From Gammaproteobacteria bacterium (GTDB taxonomy: Bacteria; Pseudomonadota; Gammaproteobacteria; JAABTG01): DNA of 6,094 bases. This document shows, piece after piece, positions 1-6,094 of the stretch (position 1 is the stretch's first letter; each line of letters begins with the position of its first letter). Where the stretch lies: assembly GCA_030066245.1 (NCBI GenBank), contig JASJBY010000283.1, forward strand, positions 1-6,094. The letters are read 5' to 3'. Position numbers and translations under genes: made by a program. The notes under the pieces were generated by a model. The model was not told the DNA's origin, did no database searches, and worked only from the letters and a program-made list of their open reading frames with translations.

Positions 1-2573
1 TCCTCCAACGTGTCGTAGGCCTGGGCCAGCAGCTCACCGGCGGTGGGCATGCGGGTCGCTGGGTTTCGACAGAGATCGGCGACGCGCTTGGCGAGCTTGG
101 ATGCCACCGGCCGCAGCTCGTCCCGTCCACTGCGCCGGATGCCCGCGTCGATGAGCCGGGCGGGTGACAGGGCCAAGGCATTGATGGCCGAATCCGGGCA
201 ACCGGCCCAGCAGTCGCCGCAGCCGGTGCACAGCTCCGGGTCCAGGGCGGGCAGGCGCTGCCGCAACATACTGAGATCCCGGAATCCAGCCGACAGGGGC
301 GGCACCGCGCCCACGGCCAAATAGGGATCCGGCGCCAGCTCGTCGCTGACGCCGTCCTGGTACAAGACCCCCACCTGGTCCCAGAAGCGCGGCAGGCTGT
401 CATAGCCATCGTCGATGCTGCCGAGCTTACGCACCAGCCCCGGCGCTTCGTCATCACCCGACGCCCGATCCGTAGCCGGCTGGCGGGCGAGGGTCGTGGT
501 ATCGATGGCTTGAGGGGCGCCGAGGCCGCTTTCGAAGGCATCCAGCAGCGGCTGCACGTCGGCCACGCTCTGCTGCAACGCTTGCGCGCGATTGGCGAGC
601 AGGCGGCGCGGCGAGATGTCCAGGAGCGCGCTTCGGGCGAGCAGACCGCAGGCCGCCCCGAGCACGAACTCCCGCTGCGAAGCACGGCCGCCTTCCGGGA
701 GCGCCATTCGATGCAGTTCAGCGTCCTCGTCCTTGAGGGCAGCTCGGGCCGAGGACGAGAGCTGCCGCCATAGGGTTTCCTCGGGAAGCGGGCTGACTAC
801 CAGTAATCGACTCCCGGCGCCGAGGTCCGGACCGCGTTCCAGGCGGGGCAGGAGTGCGTCGTCGATCACCAGGAGCAGATTCGCCGGTCCGCTGTCGCCG
901 TAATCGCGCAGCGCACCACCGGCTGCGCTGACCCGGTCCACGCAGTGCTCGCCCCAGGCATCGCTGGGCAGGGCCGGGCGGCAGCGCGTGCCGCCACCCA
1001 GGATGCGATGCAGGAACGCAGCAAGCTCCGCGCTGAGGGCATCGCTCTCTCGTTCCCCCGCCAGGTGGTGAATCGCCACGCAGAGGGCACCGTCTGGCCT
1101 CAGCTCGGCGCTGGGCTCGGGCTCCCTGATTCCGAGGTCGGCGATATCCGGGTAGCTGCGGCGCAGCCGGTCGAGCAATACCTGGCGTTTGGGATAAAGG
1201 CTGGTTGTCGGGGAGAAGCTCAGGCCCAGATAAACCTGCGACCGCTGGAGCGTCTCGAGGCGCCGGCACAGGGCGACCAGGTCCGCACCGCTCAGGGGCA
1301 GACCGCCCAGGCCATAGAGGACGGACAGGAATCGCCTGGCATGGCTGGTGCTCAGCTTGTAATCGGGGTGAAGTCGCCCGCCGGAGCGAGCGTTCTCCGC
1401 GGCCCGCTCGAGAGCCACGCGCAGCTCACGAAGCAGGGGTGGATCCTGGGCCAGCGGTGTGTCGGTGCGTTCCAGAACACAGACCGTCGTTGCCCTGTCC
1501 AGCAGGCGGCAGAGCTCTGCCCCGGGAAACGGACTGAGGCATCTGAGCCCCAACACACCGGCCTTGATGCGGTGCCGGGCACGCAGAAAATCAACAGCCG
1601 CCTCGGCGGTCTCGATGCTGGCACCCTGAGTTACCAGGATGAGTCGAGCGTCCTCGGCACGATAGGCCGATACCCGCTGGTGGCGGCGGCCCGTGAGCTC
1701 GGCGAACTGCTCGAAGGCCCGGTCGAGGGCCGGGGACAACTGGTTGCCGAAGAAGGCCCGCTCGGCGGCGCGACCTGCGGCCCAGACCTGCGGCGGCTGC
1801 ACGCCGCCAAGTAGAACCGGGCGGTCCGGATTGTGCCAGCGAGGCACACGCCGGCGAGTCTCGCCGAACAGCAGCTGCTGAGCAGGCTCCGGCGCAGGTA
1901 TCTTTTCGCCGGGGCTGCCGAGAAACTTTTCCAGCAGCGCGGGTGGCGGCAGGCGCACGTCCTGCAGGGCTAAGGCGGTCTGCTCCCCGTCCATGACCAC
2001 GATACCCGTGGTCAGCGCCTGTTCGGCTGCCTGTCGGGCTATCAGAGAGAAGTCGACGGCTTCCTGGACGTTCGCGGCGAAGAGCATGAAACAGCCGCTG
2101 TCAGCGGCCAGGTGAACCGCTTCATGGCCAGTGCCCAGGGCCGACGCCTGGGCGCCGATGGCGCGGTTGCTCAGATGGAGCACCAACGGTAGCCGGCGAC
2201 CGGCGGCGGCCGACAGCAGGTCCCGGCACGCGGCGAGGTCGGTACCGGCAAGGAACACCGTGGCGCGGGTTCCCGACAGGGCTAACCCCATGGCTCCGGC
2301 AAGGACGCCCCGCGGTCCTTCCGCGGCAACGCCGGCCAATGGATGGCCCGCCAGGTTGACACGCCGCCGTTGCTGCTCGATGCGCCAGGCCAGGTCAGCC
2401 AGGTCGCCGGGGAAAGACGCCCCCAGCGCCGCCGCCTCGCTGAAAGCGGCCTCGGTGACGGCAACAGCCGTATTGCCGTCGAGCACCGTGGCATCGCCCG
2501 CATAGGGCCCCGACTGCTGGTGCGGTGCCCCCAGTACCCGGCGCAGCATGCGCAGTGCTGTTCTAGATAACAT
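1..2573 (-). CDS. NifJ-type 2-oxoacid:ferredoxin oxidoreductase homologue, N-terminal 857 residues, C-terminus beyond window
   Basis: I translated the minus strand from ATG at 2573 and the frame stays open for 857 codons to the window edge. The domain order follows single-chain PFOR, an enzyme that oxidises 2-oxoacids with CoA to acyl-CoA and CO2 and reduces ferredoxin in the cytoplasm. Residues about 28-215 resemble the pyrimidine-binding domain (DGNTA at 32-36; R137 in SNRAIGAQA; VQEAVDFSLIA at 169-179). Residues 300-390 resemble domain II (LILVTQGASIETAE, then LSPFPGAEL). Residues 495-690 resemble the gamma domain. Residues 782-792 form a ferredoxin motif, CTGCGDCWAGCP. The TPP domain of PFOR should follow, but lies outside the window. 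Oddities: YPITP is replaced by GASFP (51-55), the glycine-rich gamma motif is gone, the EKR motif reads DLS (766-768), and no second ferredoxin motif follows within 65 residues. The start lies one base after the RnfB-like stop, with a weak GTGGGG ribosome site. The family call is firm; activity and substrate are open. Confidence 0.88.
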   Translation of the reverse strand, partial: MLSRTALRMLRRVLGAPHQQSGPYAGDATVLDGNTAVAVTEAAFSEAAALGASFPGDLADLAWRIEQQRRRVNLAGHPLAGVAAEGPRGVLAGAMGLALSGTRATVFLAGTDLAACRDLLSAAAGRRLPLVLHLSNRAIGAQASALGTGHEAVHLAADSGCFMLFAANVQEAVDFSLIARQAAEQALTTGIVVMDGEQTALALQDVRLPPPALLEKFLGSPGEKIPAPEPAQQLLFGETRRRVPRWHNPDRPVLLGGVQPPQVWAAGRAAERAFFGNQLSPALDRAFEQFAELTGRRHQRVSAYRAEDARLILVTQGASIETAEAAVDFLRARHRIKAGVLGLRCLSPFPGAELCRLLDRATTVCVLERTDTPLAQDPPLLRELRVALERAAENARSGGRLHPDYKLSTSHARRFLSVLYGLGGLPLSGADLVALCRRLETLQRSQVYLGLSFSPTTSLYPKRQVLLDRLRRSYPDIADLGIREPEPSAELRPDGALCVAIHHLAGERESDALSAELAAFLHRILGGGTRCRPALPSDAWGEHCVDRVSAAGGALRDYGDSGPANLLLVIDDALLPRLERGPDLGAGSRLLVVSPLPEETLWRQLSSSARAALKDEDAELHRMALPEGGRASQREFVLGAACGLLARSALLDISPRRLLANRAQALQQSVADVQPLLDAFESGLGAPQAIDTTTLARQPATDRASGDDEAPGLVRKLGSIDDGYDSLPRFWDQVGVLYQDGVSDELAPDPYLAVGAVPPLSAGFRDLSMLRQRLPALDPELCTGCGDCWAGCPDSAINALALSPARLIDAGIRRSGRDELRPVASKLAKRVADLCRNPATRMPTAGELLAQAYDTLE

Positions 2574-2574
2574 G

Positions 2575-3408
2575 CTACGACCCCACAGCCCGGTCTTCCA
2601 CGAATTGGGGGCCCTCCAGCCACTGGATGGCACCCGTGGGACAGCGGAAGGTCGCGTCTGGCCGCGCCGGCCCCCCGGCGCTGTAATCCACCACAGGCAG
2701 ATTGTCCTGCATCCTGATCAGGCCCGGCGCCGCATCGGCCACGCAGCGTTCGCAGCCGTCACAGGCCGCCATGCACAGGGAAACAGCCATCTCGCCTGCC
2801 AGAGGCGCCTTGCACTGCACGAACAGGTGCTGGTTGAGGGGCACCAGCTCGAATAGATCCCGCGGACACGCATCAACGCAGTCGCCACAGGACGTGCACT
2901 TGACGATATCCACGCTCGGCAGGCCGTTGTCGTTCATGGTAATGGCATCAAAGCCGCACGCATCCTGGCAGTCAGCCAGGCCCAGGCAGCCCCAGGAGCA
3001 CCCCTTGCCGCCGCCGGACACGACGGATGCGGCGACACAGCTTTCGAATCCTCGGTACTCGGCGATCTGGTAGGCCTGGGCACGGCCGCCGGCGCAATGC
3101 AGCCGGGCAACGCGCTTTTCCTGTTGCCCGGGATCCACGTCCAACAGCTCAGCCACCGATTCAATGGCGTCGGCGCTGGCGACGCTGCACAGGCTCGGCT
3201 TGACGGCGTGCGCCACTAGCTTCTCGGCGAAGGCATGACATCCGGGCTCGCCGCAGGCACCGCAGTTGGACCCGGGCAACAAATCTTCGGTCTCCTCGAT
3301 GCGCGGATCTTCCTGCACCCGCAAGAACCGGTAGGCTACGGTGAGGATGACCGCGAAAACCAGGCCGATTCCGGTCATGATGGCCGGCGCGATGAAAAAG
3401 TTGCTCAT
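2575..3408 (-). CDS. RnfB-like membrane-anchored polyferredoxin
   Basis: This 277-residue protein is a homologue of RnfB/RsxB, the subunit that takes electrons from ferredoxin in the Rnf complex at the cytoplasmic face of the inner membrane. Residues 6-28 form one hydrophobic membrane segment. The Fe-S domain follows with CGACGEPGC (C49, C52, C57) and C74. Then C105 and C124, as in RnfB, precede a paired ferredoxin module with C137, C141, C147, C151 and C171, C174, C177, C181. A further module has C212, C216, C219, C222 and C256, but the fourth Cys of its first motif is A227 and the first three of its second motif are missing. The ATG at 3408 overlaps the upstream stop and places the membrane segment at the N-terminus. 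An in-frame extension up to 3612 only reads through the upstream ferredoxin domain in another frame, so I rejected it. No other Rnf subunit is in view, so this is probably a paralogue serving the flanking PFOR-like proteins. The gene symbol is left blank for that reason. Confidence 0.92.
   Translation of the reverse strand: MSNFFIAPAIMTGIGLVFAVILTVAYRFLRVQEDPRIEETEDLLPGSNCGACGEPGCHAFAEKLVAHAVKPSLCSVASADAIESVAELLDVDPGQQEKRVARLHCAGGRAQAYQIAEYRGFESCVAASVVSGGGKGCSWGCLGLADCQDACGFDAITMNDNGLPSVDIVKCTSCGDCVDACPRDLFELVPLNQHLFVQCKAPLAGEMAVSLCMAACDGCERCVADAAPGLIRMQDNLPVVDYSAGGPARPDATFRCPTGAIQWLEGPQFVEDRAVGS
2581..2586 (-). promoter_or_regulatory. Weak ribosome binding site of the PFOR-like gene
   Basis: GTGGGG on the minus strand ends 7 bases before the ATG at 2573, inside the last codons of the RnfB-like gene. 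The RnfB-like TAG (2577..2575) and this ATG are separated by a single base, so re-initiation after termination is likely. The spacing and the open frame support 2573 over the next in-frame ATG at 2549. Confidence 0.4.
3405..3408 (-). promoter_or_regulatory. ATGA stop/start overlap, translational coupling
   Basis: The TGA of the 839-residue gene (3407..3405) overlaps the ATG of the RnfB-like gene (3408..3406). No good Shine-Dalgarno sequence lies just upstream (CGTTCAACCATCC precedes the ATG). Initiation therefore probably depends on ribosomes finishing the upstream gene, which would tie the amounts of the two proteins together. Confidence 0.7.
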
Positions 3409-5924
3409 GGATGGTTGAACGGTGCTGCCCGCTCCATGAGCTCCTCCAGATTTGCTTCCTGAGGGTTCCAGGGCTTGCCCGGAAAGATGCACTTGGCGGG
3501 ACACAACTCTGCGGCTTCCACCAGCTGCGCATAGGTGGCGGTGCTCAGATCCCCGAGATAAGCCTGTTTCTCCTCGTTGTAGAGGAAAAGCAGCGGATTG
3601 ATCTCGAGGCAATCGTTGCAGCTGGTGCAGAGGTGCGTGTCAATCCAGGGCTCGTCGAAGGCAAGCTGTTCCTCGTCGTCAGGCTCCGGTTCCTGTCGTT
3701 CCTCCGGGTCTACATGCGCAGTCGGCTTCGCCTCGGAGCTGTCCGCTGCCGGTCCGGTTTTCGGCACGCCAGTGGGCATGGCCATGGTCAGGTCCATGCC
3801 GAGCAGTACGTCGGCAAGACGTTGCATGGCTTCACCAGCGGCTTGGTCACGCACCCGATCCAGCTCCGCGGCATGCTCCGCGGTCAGCCGTTCGCGCTCG
3901 TCCGCGGCAATCCTCCGCTCAAGGCTACGGGTTTCTGCCACTGCAAGGTCCACGTGCCGATTACGCACGCCGGCCATCTCCTGCAGTGTGTGCCAGAAAT
4001 TCAGGCGGTCCAGGCAGGCCAGCGCCAGCTCGCGAGAGACCACGGCCCGATGCAGCACGGCGCCGTTGTCCACCACCCAGACGAAGGGCACCCGCTGGTA
4101 GGCCCACTCGGCGGGCATGGCCAGGTAATCCTGCATGGACACTAGCGAATCGGAGTCGCAGCCGGGCGGTATCAGCCGGAAATGGTCGCGCATGGCCTCG
4201 ACCAGCAGGGTGTAGTCGGCGAAGGTGAACGCCAGCTCCTCTGTCACGCTGTTGCCGTTCTCGTCCAGGTACTGGAAGGGATGCAGCGGCCAGTCCAGAC
4301 CCAGCTGTGGATTGTCCTCGAAATCCATGCGGGCCTCGGCGGAATCACCCGCCTGTGGGTTGATACGAAAAAAGGGGTGGGCGCGTCCTTCGATGGCTGC
4401 ACCGGCAACCAGCCAGGCATTGAGGGGAACCAGCTTGTGATCGTCACGCAGGCCGGTATTGATCAGGTGCAGGCTGGTGCGGGTGGCGTCCAGCGCTGAC
4501 AGGTAGCATTGCAGCAGGTGCTCGTGGCGAGCAGCCGAAGACTGGGTCACGGCAGCCTGACGATGGCTGATGCCCAGATAACCGAGCTCGGTGCGGTAGC
4601 TCTGGAACGGGTCCTCGTCCGCCCGTGCACCGGGGTTGTAGCCCGGGCGAACGCGAATCAGGATCTGCACCGGTCGACCCGAGTTCAGAAGGCGAGAAAA
4701 GCTGCGCAGGCCGTCGCCGGCCACCCGATCGGCACTCTCCACAGCGATGACCGTGGGCACCAGCAACAGCTCGTCGTGGGAGAATCCCTCCCAGTCGAAG
4801 TTGGCGAACCAGGGATCGTGGATGACCGGATCGTACCTGTTGTCGATCTCCAGACGCGCAATGCGTACGGCAGCGAAGGTCTTCGCCAGCTCAGCGGCCT
4901 GCTTGTCGAACAGCTCGGTAGCGCAGGCGCAGGGGCGCGTGTTCTTGATGTCAGCCAGGGTGGGATCATTCTGCATCCATTCCCCGCTGAGGCTGGAGTC
5001 GTGGACGAATTGAACGAGCACCGGGTCAATCCGCCACTGCTCCAGGACTTCGAGCGCCATCTCGATGCGCTGGTGACGCTCAGAGGACATCCGCCGGGTG
5101 CCCCGAGAGTGGTCTATGACTGTAGACAGGGCCAATGGGTCAAAGCGCTCGCCTTCGGGGCCGACGCTGTCGCGCGCCATGCGCGGCTCTATGGACTCAT
5201 CGGATTTTCCCCACTCCACCTCGAACAGCTCCTTGAGGCCGCGTATGCACCGGTCAATCTCCGCGAGGAAGCGCACGCGACGGGGGACTTCCCGGCTGCG
5301 AACCGCGTGCACCAGGAGATGCAGTGCCGCATATCGGCCATATCCCAGGACCATGCCGTCGGCAGGTACCGCAGCCTGCAGCTCGGCCAGATCCTGTTGC
5401 AGCTGTTTCGCGCTCGGTGCGTCGAGTCCGAGGTGCTGGAGCAGGGCCTCGCCGGCTCGTTTCAGCAGCGGAGCCGCCGGCGTCGGTCCTTCGGTGGACG
5501 CCAGCAGCTGGCGCAGGTGGTGCTCCAGCCAGGACAAATGGTCTTTCAGGATCCGGGCCGCATGGTCGTCCGCGGCAAAGGACGTGACGGCCTTTTGCAG
5601 GCATTGAACAACCGGGCAGGCGAGTTCCTGCGTAGACTGAGCGTCCTTCTCCGAATCCGGGGGGAACAGAAACAGGGGATAGTCGTAACGCAGCCGACTG
5701 GTATCGCGGAACGGGTCGAGCAGGGCAGGCAGAATATCGTCGTCGAGGGTTTCCAGCTCCGCTTTCGCCGCGGGATCACCCAGATGGAAATGGCGCAGGG
5801 TGTACATCAGCTTGCGGGTCTCCGCGGCGTCCTTCACCGCCGTCGGCACCCTGGGTATGCGCTCCGGCCCGGCGCCCGGGATCTGCGTGCTGCGTTTTTC
5901 CGTTGTTGCCTGTGGGGTCGTCAT
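3405..5924 (-). CDS. PFOR-related protein with TPP-domain-like core and C-terminal monocluster ferredoxin
   Basis: The 839-residue product has no signal peptide or membrane segment and is probably cytoplasmic. Residues 1-30 look disordered, and 35-300 are mostly helical and unrecognised. Residues about 385-525 resemble the PFOR TPP-binding domain: LLNSGRPVQILI (412-423), GYNPGA (428-433), VTQSSAARHEHLLQCYLSA (459-477) and AHPFFRINP (515-523) fall in the order of their PFOR counterparts, but the metal-binding GDG position reads ESAD (396-399). Residues 605-655 form a conserved-looking block (RVPFVWVVDNGAVLHRAVVS). Residues 655-712 are charged and helical, a possible coiled coil, and 715-758 are acidic and flexible. 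The C-terminal ferredoxin has C766, C769, C772 and C808 with YNEEKQAYL between, then C812 and FPGKPWNP. In-frame TGA nine bases upstream limits the start to 5924 or further inside (M40 is possible). The role is inferred: a partner or electron-carrying subunit of the PFOR-like protein encoded two genes downstream. The TPP-fold claim is from remembered PFOR sequence and is moderate; the ferredoxin call is firm. Confidence 0.88.
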   Translation of the reverse strand: MTTPQATTEKRSTQIPGAGPERIPRVPTAVKDAAETRKLMYTLRHFHLGDPAAKAELETLDDDILPALLDPFRDTSRLRYDYPLFLFPPDSEKDAQSTQELACPVVQCLQKAVTSFAADDHAARILKDHLSWLEHHLRQLLASTEGPTPAAPLLKRAGEALLQHLGLDAPSAKQLQQDLAELQAAVPADGMVLGYGRYAALHLLVHAVRSREVPRRVRFLAEIDRCIRGLKELFEVEWGKSDESIEPRMARDSVGPEGERFDPLALSTVIDHSRGTRRMSSERHQRIEMALEVLEQWRIDPVLVQFVHDSSLSGEWMQNDPTLADIKNTRPCACATELFDKQAAELAKTFAAVRIARLEIDNRYDPVIHDPWFANFDWEGFSHDELLLVPTVIAVESADRVAGDGLRSFSRLLNSGRPVQILIRVRPGYNPGARADEDPFQSYRTELGYLGISHRQAAVTQSSAARHEHLLQCYLSALDATRTSLHLINTGLRDDHKLVPLNAWLVAGAAIEGRAHPFFRINPQAGDSAEARMDFEDNPQLGLDWPLHPFQYLDENGNSVTEELAFTFADYTLLVEAMRDHFRLIPPGCDSDSLVSMQDYLAMPAEWAYQRVPFVWVVDNGAVLHRAVVSRELALACLDRLNFWHTLQEMAGVRNRHVDLAVAETRSLERRIAADERERLTAEHAAELDRVRDQAAGEAMQRLADVLLGMDLTMAMPTGVPKTGPAADSSEAKPTAHVDPEERQEPEPDDEEQLAFDEPWIDTHLCTSCNDCLEINPLLFLYNEEKQAYLGDLSTATYAQLVEAAELCPAKCIFPGKPWNPQEANLEELMERAAPFNHP

Positions 5925-5995
5925 CGCGAATCAAGCTCCGGATTGCCGCCGAGGGCTGCCAGCACGGCGTCTCGCCGCTTTCTTGCCGCCGACGG
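5925..5995 (-). other. 71-base gap with in-frame open extension of the upstream gene
   Basis: Between the TGA at 5996 and the ATG at 5924 the upstream gene's frame stays open for 24 codons (including VLAALGGNPELDSR). It ends at a second TGA whose last two bases lie in the next gene's ATG (ATGA at 5921..5924). This could be a former C-terminus cut short by a point change, a readthrough tail, or chance in G+C-rich DNA. A small GC-rich hairpin (CGGCG-AGA-CGCCG, 5965..5977) lies inside. It has no following U-run and is not a convincing terminator. I see no clear promoter. Confidence 0.35.
5936..5939 (-). promoter_or_regulatory. Probable ribosome binding site of the 839-residue gene
   Basis: GGAG on the minus strand ends 11 bases before the ATG at 5924. 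This is slightly longer than optimal spacing but is the only purine-rich site near this start. Confidence 0.4.
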
Positions 5996-6094
5996 TCAAA
6001 CTGTGATCCGATCGAGCACGGCGTTGAAGCCGTTCAGCCTTTGCTCCGGAGTCATCTCCGCTCCCTGGCTGCTCAGGTCTTCGTAACAGGGCGC
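5996..6094 (-). CDS. C-terminal end of an unidentified protein (partial)
   Basis: The right edge carries 32 codons followed by TGA at 5996..5998 on the minus strand, with the 5' part outside the window. The visible end reads YEDLSSQGAEMTPEQRLNGF and continues NAVLDRITV, a mixed-charge helical tail that looks like a genuine protein terminus. The other two minus frames are either stop-rich or give an arginine-rich low-complexity translation. I do not recognise the family. It lies 71 bases upstream of the PFOR-related gene in the same direction, so it may be the preceding gene of the operon. Confidence 0.55.
   Translation of the reverse strand, partial: APCYEDLSSQGAEMTPEQRLNGFNAVLDRITV

Noticed and set aside
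718..1269. 183-codon minus-strand open frame
   Set aside because: It is a shifted frame inside the PFOR-like gene, rich in Arg, Pro and Ala, typical of a G+C-rich shadow frame.
945..1814. 289-codon open frame on the plus strand
   Set aside because: It lies wholly antisense to the PFOR-like gene, and its translation is low-information with no recognisable domain.
3409..3612. N-terminal extension of the RnfB-like gene up to an ATG at 3612
   Set aside because: The extra 68 residues are the upstream ferredoxin domain read in another frame. The ATG at 3408 gives the expected RnfB N-terminus with its membrane segment and an ATGA overlap.
3411..4145. 244-codon plus-strand open frame
   Set aside because: It is antisense to the linker and ferredoxin region of the 839-residue protein, with no domain or ribosome-site support.
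5964..5978. Short GC-rich hairpin as an intrinsic terminator
   Set aside because: The stem is only five pairs plus a possible G-U pair, and no U-run follows on the minus strand. It lies just before a same-direction gene.
4509..6086. 525-codon open frame on the plus strand
   Set aside because: It is antisense to the 839-residue gene for most of its length and crosses the gap and the next gene's end. The translation has no recognisable domain, while the opposite strand carries clear ferredoxin and PFOR-like motifs. Long antisense frames are expected in G+C-rich genes.
1..6094. CRISPR arrays, tRNA or rRNA genes, insertion sequences, attachment sites
   Set aside because: I saw no spaced direct repeats, cloverleaf or rRNA-like sequence, transposase-like product or terminal inverted repeats. 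Coding sequence fills almost the whole window.

Overview
The window is gene-dense, roughly two-thirds G+C by eye, and every gene I can support is on the minus strand. Read in the direction of transcription (right to left) the order is: the last 32 codons of an unidentified gene (5996..6094), an 839-residue PFOR-related protein with a C-terminal ferredoxin domain (3405..5924), a 277-residue RnfB-like membrane iron-sulfur protein (2575..3408), and the first 857 codons of a large NifJ-type 2-oxoacid:ferredoxin oxidoreductase homologue that runs off the left edge (1..2573). The codon use, the G+C level and the protein families suggest a proteobacterium, perhaps a gammaproteobacterium with anaerobic or chemolithotrophic metabolism. 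That placement is an inference, and nothing in the window fixes the taxon.

The three main genes are packed as one transcription unit. The 839-residue gene and the RnfB-like gene overlap by ATGA at 3405..3408. The RnfB-like stop and the next ATG are one base apart (2574). No terminator or promoter is visible between them. The left gene has no stop in the window; its frame is open without interruption from the ATG at 2573 to base 3.

All three proteins concern low-potential electron transfer. The left protein follows the domain order of single-chain pyruvate:ferredoxin oxidoreductase (PFOR): pyrimidine-binding domain, domain II, gamma-like domain, EKR-like region, then ferredoxin. However, several signature motifs are changed. 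The 839-residue protein has a central part resembling the PFOR thiamine-diphosphate (TPP) domain without its metal-binding signature, then a helical segment, an acidic linker and a one-cluster ferredoxin. The RnfB-like protein has a membrane anchor and seems to have lost exactly one of the usual [4Fe-4S] clusters. Together they look like a membrane-tethered, heavily diverged 2-oxoacid oxidoreductase or ferredoxin-handling complex, coupled to an RnfB-type electron wire and without any other Rnf subunit in view. Substrate and direction of electron flow cannot be read from this sequence.
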